IMG/VR virus record: IMGVR_UViG_3300049791_000034
Span: 1 to 37,541 of that record
Direction: 5' to 3' (one strand)
DNA: 37,541 bases
From: a virus
Shown: positions 1 to 5,579 of the stretch, in pieces
Layout: each line of letters begins with the position of its first letter
Position numbering within the stretch: the first letter of the stretch is position 1
Notes under the pieces: model-generated
What the model was told of the DNA's origin: nothing
Database searches by the model: none
The model's input: only the letters and a program-made list of their open reading frames with translations
Position numbers and translations under genes: made by a program

Positions 1-143
1 ACTCGTTTTCTAAGTCATAGTTTTCGATACATGGTAAATTAATAACAGTCCATTCGTTTGGTTCAGTAGCAATTAGATACCCACACAAGTCATTCTCATG
101 TAACCGTTGCATAATTATAATAATAGTAGTATTCCTGCTATTA
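1..143. repeat. Terminal direct repeat, left copy
   Basis: Identical to 37399-37541 except base 127 (T here, G at 37525). The terL reading frame runs through the join without a break, so the two ends overlap and the real unit is 37,398 bp. A repeat of this size is typical of an assembler overlap on a circular or circularly permuted molecule rather than a biological terminal repeat. Confidence 0.93.
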
Positions 144-793
144 ACACGATTCTTTAAAGTACTCGTGTATCTTTCATTAACTCGTTCCCTTACCAATTCA
201 CTATCGGCATCTTCCGGCTTAATAGGATCATCAATAATTAAGGCACCGCCAAATAATTGACCGTCGCTACCCTTTAACCAATTATCTAAATCATCAGAAT
301 CTTCGTCATCTACTTTACCGGCACCAAATCCGGTTACTTGGCCGGCCGCACTTGTAGCATAAACGCCACCGTTTTCAGTTGTGTACCATTTCTTTTTACT
401 ATCAGAATTAGGTTTTACTTTGACTTTAGGAAACATTTCCTGATAGTATTCAGACTTTACGAGTTCCCGAACTTCATCGGAATTATCTAAAGCTAAATCA
501 TCGGAATAAGATAAGTGTATGAACCTGGCAGATGGATTAACTGCCAAACCTTTTGCTATAAAACTTTTTACCGCTAATTCAGTTTTTCCATAACGAGGTG
601 CTATGTTAATAATGAGTTTTTTAACGTCACCCGAAATTACTTTATCTAAGGCATCACTAATAATTGTGTGGTGCCTACCGATAACAAATTTACGATGTTG
701 ACGTTTTTTAAAGAAGTAGCGAGTGAAAAATAAAGTAGAGGTTAATGATTGATATTTAGCAATTTTCAGCTCTTTTATGTACTCGGCATCCAT
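1..793 (-). CDS. terL: Terminase large subunit, N-terminal ATPase part (gene cut by contig end)
   Basis: Packaging motor ATPase of the phage head. The gene starts at ATG 793-791, directly after the small-subunit stop, and runs off base 1; it continues in the same frame at 37398 and ends at 36713, giving 492 residues. Visible motifs are a deviant Walker A, APRYGKTE (residues 65-72), a Walker B, ALIIDDP (184-190), and the coupling segment IIIIMQRLHENDL from residue 224, which is typical of large terminases with a C-terminal nuclease. At residue 224 minus one (position 223) this copy reads Thr, whereas the duplicate at the other contig end reads Pro. The product acts at the portal vertex with the small subunit encoded upstream. 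Identification is firm; the break is an artefact of where the circle was opened. Confidence 0.93.
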   Translation of the reverse strand, partial: MDAEYIKELKIAKYQSLTSTLFFTRYFFKKRQHRKFVIGRHHTIISDALDKVISGDVKKLIINIAPRYGKTELAVKSFIAKGLAVNPSARFIHLSYSDDLALDNSDEVRELVKSEYYQEMFPKVKVKPNSDSKKKWYTTENGGVYATSAAGQVTGFGAGKVDDEDSDDLDNWLKGSDGQLFGGALIIDDPIKPEDADSELVRERVNERYTSTLKNRVNSRNTTIIIIMQRLHENDLCGYLIATEPNEWTVINLPCIENYDLENE

Positions 794-1297
794 TTAATAC
801 TTATCATTAAGCCCTTTGGATATACGCTCAATATCTTCTTTTGAAAGATCTGCGTTAATATTGGTAGCCGTTACAGTACTTTCCGTTTGTTGTTTTAATC
901 CTAATTCCATGCTGACAATATTGGCATTAAAAGCACCAACCGCAGCACCTTCAATCTTTTGAGTATAAATAATATTTTCTATACGTGTAATGACATCAAT
1001 AAAATCTTTAGACTCCTTATCTTCTTTAACCTTTAATGTTTCCTTAAAATTCCACCAAAAGCCCTTAGAACAATCAATATAAAGCCACAATCCGGATAAA
1101 GTATAAGGTGTTTCCGTTTCTCTTTCTACTTCATGAGCATCTTTGCCAACCCAATCCTTTTTTACCCACTTTCTCGAATCTGTGTGATTAAAATATTCTA
1201 AGGCGGATTGCCATAATAAGTCCGGGGTGGCAAATAATTTATCTCTACCATGCTTTGCTCTTAGCATCCACCATTTATTACCTACCGTTGCTGCCAT
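794..1297 (-). CDS. terS: Terminase small subunit, P22 gp3-like
   Basis: DNA-recognition subunit of the packaging machine, 167 residues. It shows the layout of the gp3-like DNA-packaging family: an N-terminal ATPDLLWQSALEYF helix, a helix-turn-helix-like centre with YTLSGLWLYIDCSKGFWWNF, and the conserved segment IIYTQKIEGAAVGAFNANIV (about residues 109-128) followed by a LGLKQQ turn. The stop codon abuts the terL start with no gap, so the two are translationally coupled. A gp3-like small subunit fits pac-type headful packaging, and the circularly closed contig is consistent with this. It is the first sizeable gene behind the promoter at 1394-1425. Confidence 0.85.
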   Translation of the reverse strand: MAATVGNKWWMLRAKHGRDKLFATPDLLWQSALEYFNHTDSRKWVKKDWVGKDAHEVERETETPYTLSGLWLYIDCSKGFWWNFKETLKVKEDKESKDFIDVITRIENIIYTQKIEGAAVGAFNANIVSMELGLKQQTESTVTATNINADLSKEDIERISKGLNDKY

Positions 1298-1300
1298 AAC

Positions 1301-1387
1301 TTAATTACAAAATATTATATAAAACCTATAACGACTTTCTAATCGTTGAACTATTGGTTGTATGTAAAGCAACTCAAAGTGTTTCAT
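1301..1387 (-). CDS. Possible 28-residue leader peptide before terS
   Basis: An ATG at 1387-1385 lies about 7 bp downstream of the -7 box at 1401-1394, so it would sit at or very near the transcript 5' end. It opens a 28-residue frame that stops three bases before the terS ATG. The product would begin MKHFELLYIQP and has no recognisable motif. The tight packing between promoter and terS supports a leader peptide, but a frame this short could be chance. Confidence 0.22.
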   Translation of the reverse strand: MKHFELLYIQPIVQRLESRYRFYIIFCN

Positions 1388-1393
1388 TACATA

Positions 1394-1425
1394 CAAATGT
1401 AATAAACTTTAGGCAATTAGCAAAA
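1394..1425 (-). promoter_or_regulatory. Late promoter copy 1, for terS-terL
   Basis: Read on the minus strand, TTTTG (1425-1421) is followed after 19 bp by TACATTTG (1401-1394), a full match to the Bacteroidetes consensus TTG-N17-23-TAnnTTTG. The -33 region lies within a 29-bp block (1408-1436) that recurs with four mismatches at 35255-35283 ahead of the head genes. That repetition points to a shared activator site as well as the core promoter. Confidence 0.75.
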
Positions 1426-1470
1426 CGTTAGTAAAATGATGGTGAAATTTGGAGGGTTTTATGTTTTCTT

Positions 1471-1489
1471 CATCGGTTCAAGACCAATG
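1471..1489 (-). other. Intergenic hairpin without U-tract
   Basis: In minus-strand RNA a 7-bp stem (CATTGGT/ACCGATG, one U-G pair) closes a five-base loop, CTTGA. In plus-strand RNA the same stem has a mismatch, which favours function in leftward transcripts. No U-run follows, so it is not a classical terminator. It lies between the stop of the 1522 gene and the late promoter and may stabilise a 3' end. The rest of 1388-1521 contains nothing else I recognise apart from the promoter. Confidence 0.4.
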
Positions 1490-1521
1490 TTTCCTACAAA
1501 TTCTGTTTTTTTGGGGTATGA

Positions 1522-1773
1522 TTAAATCATATTCTCAATATAGATCTTTAAAAGCCGCTTTAACTCATCGTTAATGGCTGGCATTGTGTTTAATCTTAAT
1601 AAGGAAAAATCTCTTATAGCCTTATCGCTTGTAGTAATCATTAACGTTTTGTAGTCCTCTGGGTAATGTTCTTTTAAAAATGACTCATAGTGTACCATTA
1701 CCTTCATTAGCTTCGTTTGCTCTACTATAATAGAACTAATGATGTGTATTGAGAAGTTTTCCGATACCTCCAT
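1522..1773 (-). CDS. Hypothetical protein, 83 aa, in repressor-side cluster
   Basis: Unrecognised. The sequence is helix-rich with no signal peptide or membrane segment; a notable stretch is KVMVHYESFLKEHYPEDYK in the middle and an amphipathic C-terminus (DELKRLLKIYIENM). It begins four bases downstream of the lipoprotein stop and shares strand with the lipoprotein and the CI-like repressor, so it is probably expressed in the prophage state if that transcript reads through. Confidence 0.65.
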   Translation of the reverse strand: MEVSENFSIHIISSIIVEQTKLMKVMVHYESFLKEHYPEDYKTLMITTSDKAIRDFSLLRLNTMPAINDELKRLLKIYIENMI

Positions 1774-1777
1774 GACA

Positions 1778-1960
1778 TTACTTTGCGGCCTCTTCTAAAG
1801 ATTTTAGGTGCATTTCTTGAATAGCATTGCCAATTGAATCAGTAAAATGTATCGCTTCATTCTTAAAAATACTGTCTTTTCTTGCCTGATCTATTTTTAC
1901 CTGGTCAACATTATTACAAGCTGTTAAACCTATAACAAGAGCAAATAATAATTTTTTCAT
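1778..1960 (-). CDS. Small lipoprotein, 60 aa
   Basis: The N-terminus is a lipoprotein signal: MKK, a hydrophobic core LLFALVIGL, then a lipobox LTAC with the acylated cysteine at residue 15. The mature part is about 45 residues, charged and helical, with no recognised domain. It lies on the repressor strand between the CI-like gene and the 83-residue gene. Small lipoproteins beside phage repressors are known to block superinfection (for example Ltp of Streptococcus thermophilus phage TP-J34), so a superinfection-exclusion or lysogenic-conversion role is an inference from position and type. Confidence 0.8.
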   Translation of the reverse strand: MKKLLFALVIGLTACNNVDQVKIDQARKDSIFKNEAIHFTDSIGNAIQEMHLKSLEEAAK

Positions 1961-2047
1961 GTTGTTGTTTTTTTAATTAGTTTGTAAATGTATTTAATTA
2001 TCCAATATAACGGTCTTATTTTAGGGTGAAGGTCGTATTCGTTCATC

Positions 2048-2695
2048 TTAATAGTGGGCATCTCTTATAGGACCATGTGCTTTGTAAAGTCTTAATATTT
2101 CCTTTTTATGTATATCAATATCGTCAAAGTCCTTATTGTTACTACGAAGTATTAAATTATCATTGTCTTTTCCTTTGCGGATAATCTTTATTAAACTTTG
2201 TTTTCCTGTGGTAACTATGGCGAATGGTTGACCATATTCGATAATGTTTATGTTTTCCTGTGGTTCTAATCCTACTAAATCCCCTGCTGTGAATGTTGGA
2301 AACATTGAGTTACCCTTTACTTTTTCGAATGCTATGCAGTTTCTAAAGCCACTAAAGTTAATATATCCTATTACTAATTCTTGAAAGTCTGAGAATTGAG
2401 TTACATCTCCAGCCGTAAAGTCAATGTCGTATACGGGTATTCCTTTGTTTTGGATAGTTGAAGTTTTATTTTCCTCAAACATTTCGCCCTGTCCTGTTAG
2501 GGTATAACTATGTAAAATACCATATTTTTGGTATAATTTCTCTCTTAATGAAGATGGTATGCGAAGTTTATCGTTTACAATCTTACTCATATTGCCCTGA
2601 TCGTAGTCAATAGACGTAGCAAGTTTGGAAGGATTGGTTATTCCCTTATCAATAAGTGCATTAATTATATTTTTTACTATCTGAGAATCAATCAT
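2048..2695 (-). CDS. CI/LexA-like phage repressor with S24 peptidase domain
   Basis: Lysogeny repressor of 215 residues. Residues 1-65 form an XRE-type helix-turn-helix (NPSKLATSIDYDQGNMSKIV), and residues 85-215 a LexA/S24 domain. Serine S130 in KGNSMFPT and lysine K170 in SLIKII are the expected catalytic dyad, and an Ala-Gly pair at 95-96 (FTAGDV) is a candidate self-cleavage site, so RecA-stimulated induction is likely. It is divergent from the early operon and separated from it by a 122-bp region with repeated TACCATA half-sites that it probably binds. The N-terminus resembles Bacteroidetes phage repressors in organisation. Confidence 0.9.
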   Translation of the reverse strand: MIDSQIVKNIINALIDKGITNPSKLATSIDYDQGNMSKIVNDKLRIPSSLREKLYQKYGILHSYTLTGQGEMFEENKTSTIQNKGIPVYDIDFTAGDVTQFSDFQELVIGYINFSGFRNCIAFEKVKGNSMFPTFTAGDLVGLEPQENINIIEYGQPFAIVTTGKQSLIKIIRKGKDNDNLILRSNNKDFDDIDIHKKEILRLYKAHGPIRDAHY

Positions 2696-2700
2696 TTATG

Positions 2701-2780
2701 TAATTTACCATAATTTATTACAATTTTAACATATTTTTATTTGGTACTTTAATGTAAAATACCATATCTTTACCATATAA
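2701..2780. promoter_or_regulatory. Genetic-switch region: early promoter and repressor half-sites
   Basis: The motif TACCATA occurs three times on the plus strand (2706-2712, 2760-2766, 2771-2777). An inverted partner, GGTA at 2743-2746, makes an imperfect 21-bp dyad with TACC (2743-2763, arms GGTACTTT/AAAATACC). A rightward promoter candidate overlaps it: TTTG at 2740-2743, a 21-bp spacer, then TATCTTTA at 2765-2772 (one mismatch to TAnnTTTG). Repressor on the dyad would cover this promoter. A leftward repressor promoter is not clear; TAAAATTG on the minus strand near 2725 is only a weak match. Confidence 0.6.
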
Positions 2781-2817
2781 TTACAACACATATATAATAA
2801 TAACAATTACAAAACAA

Positions 2818-3036
2818 ATGATACTACCAAGTGATATTCAACACAAATACAAAGAGCTGGGTTATGGTACTCTAAAAGAGATCATGAAGGCAATCGGGAT
2901 AAACAATTATTCCCATGCAAGTAATATCATGTCTGGCAAGGCTTCAACAAGTGTAGCCAACATAAAGAAGATTAAAAAATTTGTAGAAAAAAGAGAAGCA
3001 TTAAAAACAGAATTATCCCAAAACGACCAAAACTAA
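2818..3036 (+). CDS. Small HTH protein at Cro position
   Basis: First gene of the rightward operon, 72 residues. The segment TLKEIMKAIGINNYSHASNI reads like a helix-turn-helix, followed by a basic helix ANIKKIKKFVEKREALK. Its position directly opposite the CI-like repressor makes a Cro-type antirepressor or early regulator the natural guess; the motif is not strong enough to name a family. The start ATG is preceded by the A-rich context aaaacaa, with no Shine-Dalgarno sequence. Confidence 0.75.
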   Translation: MILPSDIQHKYKELGYGTLKEIMKAIGINNYSHASNIMSGKASTSVANIKKIKKFVEKREALKTELSQNDQN

Positions 3037-3041
3037 TTAAA

Positions 3042-3323
3042 ATGACAAAAGTTTCTATATACGCCCTTACTTGTCCATTTACGTTCTGCCCTAAATATGT
3101 TGGTCAAACTTCTCAAGAATTAACCATAAGACTTAACGGTCACATGTTAGAAGGAAAAGCAAACTCAAAAAGAATGTGGATGCAGGCACTATCGTTAGTT
3201 GGAGCGAAGCCAGGCATAGTCCTATTGGAAATGTCAGACGAGTTTCTTGGAAACGAAATTGAATTAGCGTGGATAAATAAGTTTAAGTCTTTGGGTTTTG
3301 AGCTATACAATAATGCTCAATAA
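3042..3323 (+). CDS. GIY-YIG-like nuclease domain protein, 93 aa
   Basis: A stand-alone, compact GIY-YIG-type protein. Visible landmarks in family order are SIY (5-7) and YVG followed by QTSQ (19-24), then the arginine of TIRLNGH (R30, H34), a glutamate in GNEIELAWI (E72) and a terminal asparagine (LYNN, about 90). The GIY-YIG core is normally about 90 residues, so the protein is the catalytic domain alone with no DNA-binding extension. It is the second gene of the early operon, where it could nick or cut host or competitor DNA; the target is unknown. Confidence 0.7.
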   Translation: MTKVSIYALTCPFTFCPKYVGQTSQELTIRLNGHMLEGKANSKRMWMQALSLVGAKPGIVLLEMSDEFLGNEIELAWINKFKSLGFELYNNAQ

Positions 3324-3533
3324 GTGCCTCGTGGTATTATAAACAAGAAGAAAACCATTATTACCAAAGAGGCTTATTTGAAGTGGCACTCTATTAAAGA
3401 GCATGGCGATCTAACCAAAATAAGCATACTTCTCGGTATAACTGAAGCAAAAGCTAAATACATCATAGAGACGAGGGCCGGCACTTCAAAAGAAGTTGAA
3501 TCAATTACAAAATTTTATAACTCTAAAAACTAA
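3324..3533 (+). CDS. Small basic protein with possible HTH, GTG start
   Basis: A 69-residue frame that begins at GTG directly after the preceding stop codon, with no in-frame ATG nearby, so the GTG is the likely start by translational coupling. It is lysine-rich at the N-terminus (MPRGIINKKK), and the middle, LTKISILLGITEAKAKYII, resembles a helix-turn-helix. Possibly an early DNA-binding regulator; no family recognised. Confidence 0.6.
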   Translation: MPRGIINKKKTIITKEAYLKWHSIKEHGDLTKISILLGITEAKAKYIIETRAGTSKEVESITKFYNSKN

Positions 3534-3537
3534 GCAA

Positions 3538-3771
3538 ATGGAAAATACACACAAATTCCCGAAGCAATTAACAATGTCATCAGAAACATCTTGTTGCTTA
3601 AATGATGAAACGGAAACAACTGCATTATTTACGGCTTACGCATATGATAACAATACTCCGTTTAAGAATGAAGTAATCAAACGTTACAATAATTACCCTT
3701 GGATGTATTCAACTATGATTGTATTGGCTTGCTCAACTGTCATATTATTAACCGCTTTAATTTTAAAATAA
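3538..3771 (+). CDS. Small membrane protein, 77 aa
   Basis: I chose ATG 3538, which has the recurrent start context aagcaaATGGAAA seen before other early genes here (4920, 6065), rather than a start inside the upstream gene. The first 55 residues are polar; a single transmembrane helix at the C-terminus (STMIVLACSTVILLTALILK) would anchor it with the N-terminus in the cytoplasm. It overlaps the next gene by one base (TAATG). Function unknown. Confidence 0.65.
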   Translation: MENTHKFPKQLTMSSETSCCLNDETETTALFTAYAYDNNTPFKNEVIKRYNNYPWMYSTMIVLACSTVILLTALILK

Positions 3772-3935
3772 TGGACGAGTTAAGTTATAACACTCCTTTA
3801 TATGAAAAGGATAAAGAATACACAGAATGTGAATTATGCGATGGTGATGGTTGGTTATGGCTTAATTCAGACGAATTACACAAAGCAGAGTGTAAAGAAT
3901 GTTTAGGATCAGGAGTAATAGAGATCGAAAACTAA
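3771..3935 (+). CDS. Small zinc-finger-like protein with two CxxCxGxG motifs
   Basis: A 54-residue protein with two copies of the DnaJ-type motif: CELCDGDGW and CKECLGSGV. The four cysteines would bind one zinc ion in a knuckle like those of the DnaJ central domain. There is no J domain, so this is not a co-chaperone by itself; short proteins of this kind are frequent in phage early regions. Start is fixed by the TAATG overlap with the preceding gene. Confidence 0.7.
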   Translation: MDELSYNTPLYEKDKEYTECELCDGDGWLWLNSDELHKAECKECLGSGVIEIEN

Positions 3936-3948
3936 AAAACTAAAGTAT

Positions 3949-4116
3949 ATGACCACTACTAACAAAATTAAATTCCTTAAAGGGTGTAAAGAAGATTACT
4001 TAAATCAATTGGACGCTTGTCCAGATTGTGAATTAGACAAATCTCAAGGCTTAATTGAATGTATTGAAGATTGCGACAAGCAGATTGATGAATTACAAAG
4101 TAAAATTAAAGATTAA
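3949..4116 (+). CDS. Small cysteine-rich protein, 55 aa
   Basis: ATG 3949 in the context aaagtatATGACCAC opens a 55-residue frame. It is acidic and has five cysteines: one in the N-terminal part, a pair spaced CPDC and another pair in CIEDC. The end, KQIDELQSKIKD, looks like a short coiled coil. A metal-binding knuckle is plausible. The same start context (gtatATGACCA) precedes the gene at 13835, which supports the call. Confidence 0.65.
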   Translation: MTTTNKIKFLKGCKEDYLNQLDACPDCELDKSQGLIECIEDCDKQIDELQSKIKD

Positions 4117-4408
4117 GAGTATCGGGGTTAGCATATAGGTAATGTGGCAACTGATCACTGAGAGAATAGATTCGATTTCTATTACTCCGACAAATAAACA
4201 AGTTCATTGACGTATGGATGTTCACTCACAGTAAAAGAGTATATGACCAACAAGTTAACGTGGACTGTTTGGAGGGAGATTTAAACGTAGGCTGCTTACT
4301 CTATGTATGGTTGGCAGTTTAGAACAAACATAGAAAACACATTCACTCCCTATCGGACTTACCGTAGCATTGAAGCAAGTAGGGAGCTAATTAATTAAAC
4401 TAAATAAT
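4117..4408 (+). other. Structured non-coding gap, largest in early operon
   Basis: A 292-bp stretch with no gene of ordinary size. It holds a tRNA-like fold (4122-4190), two very short frames (4243-4284, 13 residues, beginning with the operon-typical context gtatATGACCA; 4303-4398, 31 residues), and a large hairpin whose 7-bp stem CTCCCTA (4346-4352)/TAGGGAG (4380-4386) encloses a smaller one (CGG 4354-4356/CCG 4362-4364). The sequence is richer in G than its surroundings. It may be a processed RNA, a leader, or decayed genes; I cannot choose between them. Confidence 0.45.
4122..4190 (+). ncRNA. tRNA-like structure lacking an anticodon stem
   Basis: A seven-pair acceptor-like stem (TCGGGGT 4122-4128 with ACTCCGA 4184-4190), TA at positions 8-9, a D-arm (GCAT/ATGT, loop ATAGGTA with the GG pair) and a T-arm with the loop TTCGATT (4171-4177) are all visible. 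The T-stem has six pairs instead of five, and the 19 bases between D- and T-arm (4146-4164) form no anticodon stem that I can find. It is therefore not a working tRNA as it stands: a degenerate tRNA or a tRNA mimic. Confidence 0.4.
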
Positions 4409-4909
4409 ATGAGCAGAATTACAAAAGAAATAGCAAAGTGTGTAGCTAATAAATTAACTGAAAAAAGGAAAATTGCAGTTGATAAAAAGTATAAGGAGTT
4501 TCAGGTAGACTCTTATGAAGCATATAAAAAGAAAATACCAAAAGATGTATTAGAATTTTATGCAACACATAAAACATGGGTAAAAGAAGTAAATCAGTAT
4601 CAATTAATTGGGCATGGGTGGAATCACGAATATGTTTATATGAGCGACATGCTGCCATCAAAGGACGGAAATTATATACACGTTTCATTAGACGAAAAAA
4701 CTAGCAAAGCACTTTTATTAAAAAGCGATTACGTTAAAGATGAAAGACAAAAAATAGAAGTTTTAAAGGATGAAATTGAAAATGCGTTAGTCAGACTTGG
4801 CACTTACAAAAGAGTTAAGGAACAATTTAGTGAAGCGTATTTACTATTATCTGCTCATTCATCACAAGCATTAGTAGTTAATGTTGATAAAATCAGAGAG
4901 AAATTATAA
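4409..4909 (+). CDS. Hypothetical protein, 166 aa
   Basis: Unrecognised. It is largely helical and lysine-rich with long predicted helices at both ends (residues 1-50 and about 110-145, the latter coiled-coil-like: DERQKIEVLKDEIENALVRL). The middle, WNHEYVYMSDMLPSKDGNY, is the least helical part. No signal peptide or membrane segment. It is the largest gene in the early accessory stretch, between the structured gap and several very small genes. Confidence 0.7.
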   Translation: MSRITKEIAKCVANKLTEKRKIAVDKKYKEFQVDSYEAYKKKIPKDVLEFYATHKTWVKEVNQYQLIGHGWNHEYVYMSDMLPSKDGNYIHVSLDEKTSKALLLKSDYVKDERQKIEVLKDEIENALVRLGTYKRVKEQFSEAYLLLSAHSSQALVVNVDKIREKL

Positions 4910-4919
4910 AACAAAGCAA

Positions 4920-5132
4920 ATGGAAATAAATTCCCTAATCCAACATCTCGAAACAAAATTAACAATAGCTAATAAAATAAAGCACTTTGATAATTTACGA
5001 GAAACCGCCTTAACTGTATTAGATGCTATTCCAGACAGTATGGTAAAGACATCTAAAGCATATAAAAAGCGAGTAGAAAACTATACCGAAATAATTAATA
5101 AACTAAAAATCAGTTATCAAAATTTAAACTAA
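4920..5132 (+). CDS. Small coiled-coil protein, 70 aa
   Basis: I chose ATG 4920, with the context aaagcaaATGGAAA, over an upstream in-frame start that would overlap the previous gene. The protein is almost entirely helical (SLIQHLETKLTIANKIKHF and NYTEIINKLKISYQNL). No family recognised. It overlaps the next gene by one base (TAATG), so the two are coupled. Confidence 0.65.
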   Translation: MEINSLIQHLETKLTIANKIKHFDNLRETALTVLDAIPDSMVKTSKAYKKRVENYTEIINKLKISYQNLN

Positions 5133-5353
5133 TGGAAACAGAAATTAAACCAAACCTCGCAATTAGAAAAGTCAATTTAAAGAATTGGAAAAAGTTTTCT
5201 GATAAGTGTCGAGATGAAGCCTACAAAATTAGGCGCAAAACAGTTTTAAGAGATGTGATTGGAGCATCGGCAGTAGCGGAATACTTCTTAAGAAAGAACG
5301 CTTCTGAATCAACTGAAACAATTATAACCGAGTATTTTAATAACCTAAAATAA
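5132..5353 (+). CDS. Small basic hypothetical protein, 73 aa
   Basis: A lysine/arginine-rich, helical protein (KNWKKFSDKCRDEAYKIRRK) with a conserved-looking centre RDVIGASAVAEYFLRKNA. No family recognised; the basic first half could contact nucleic acid. It is coupled to the preceding gene by a TAATG overlap and followed by two tiny membrane peptides. Confidence 0.65.
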   Translation: METEIKPNLAIRKVNLKNWKKFSDKCRDEAYKIRRKTVLRDVIGASAVAEYFLRKNASESTETIITEYFNNLK

Positions 5354-5358
5354 ACTAT

Positions 5359-5448
5359 ATGAGATTAACTCAACAACAAAAAGCTAATATTTTAGCAATA
5401 GTAATAACTCTATTCGGAATGATTTTAACCATAACAATTTTATTATGA
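5359..5448 (+). CDS. Tiny membrane peptide, 29 aa
   Basis: ATG 5359 opens a 29-residue frame with a polar start (MRLTQQQKAN) and a single hydrophobic helix (ILAIVITLFGMILTITILL) to the end. Its stop overlaps the start of the next small gene (ATGATG at 5445-5450), a packing typical of real phage genes. It may modulate a host membrane protein; nothing more can be said from sequence. Confidence 0.5.
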   Translation: MRLTQQQKANILAIVITLFGMILTITILL

Positions 5449-5579
5449 TGGAATACGAAAAGTTAAAACGAGAATTAGAGATACATCAAATGTTACTCGA
5501 AAATTCAGAATACAGTAATAAGGTGCTGACATGGATTAGTGTTGGTTTGAGTTTAATCGTAATAATAATGGCGATATGA
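5445..5579 (+). CDS. Tiny membrane protein, 44 aa
   Basis: Starts at 5445 (or at the next ATG, 5448). The first 28 residues are charged and helical (EYEKLKRELEIHQMLLENS), then one transmembrane helix (WISVGLSLIVIIMAI) closes the protein. It overlaps the preceding gene at its start and the following gene by four bases (ATGA at 5576-5579). With its neighbour it forms a pair of single-span microproteins, which could work together; neither shows holin or spanin features beyond the single span. Confidence 0.55.
   Translation: MMEYEKLKRELEIHQMLLENSEYSNKVLTWISVGLSLIVIIMAI

Noticed and set aside
1471-1500. GGTTCAAGACC near 1475 resembles a tRNA T-arm and could be an attP core
   Set aside because: The T-stem has a mismatch in that orientation, no matching acceptor strand lies upstream, and no integrase is present; read on minus it is a simple hairpin.
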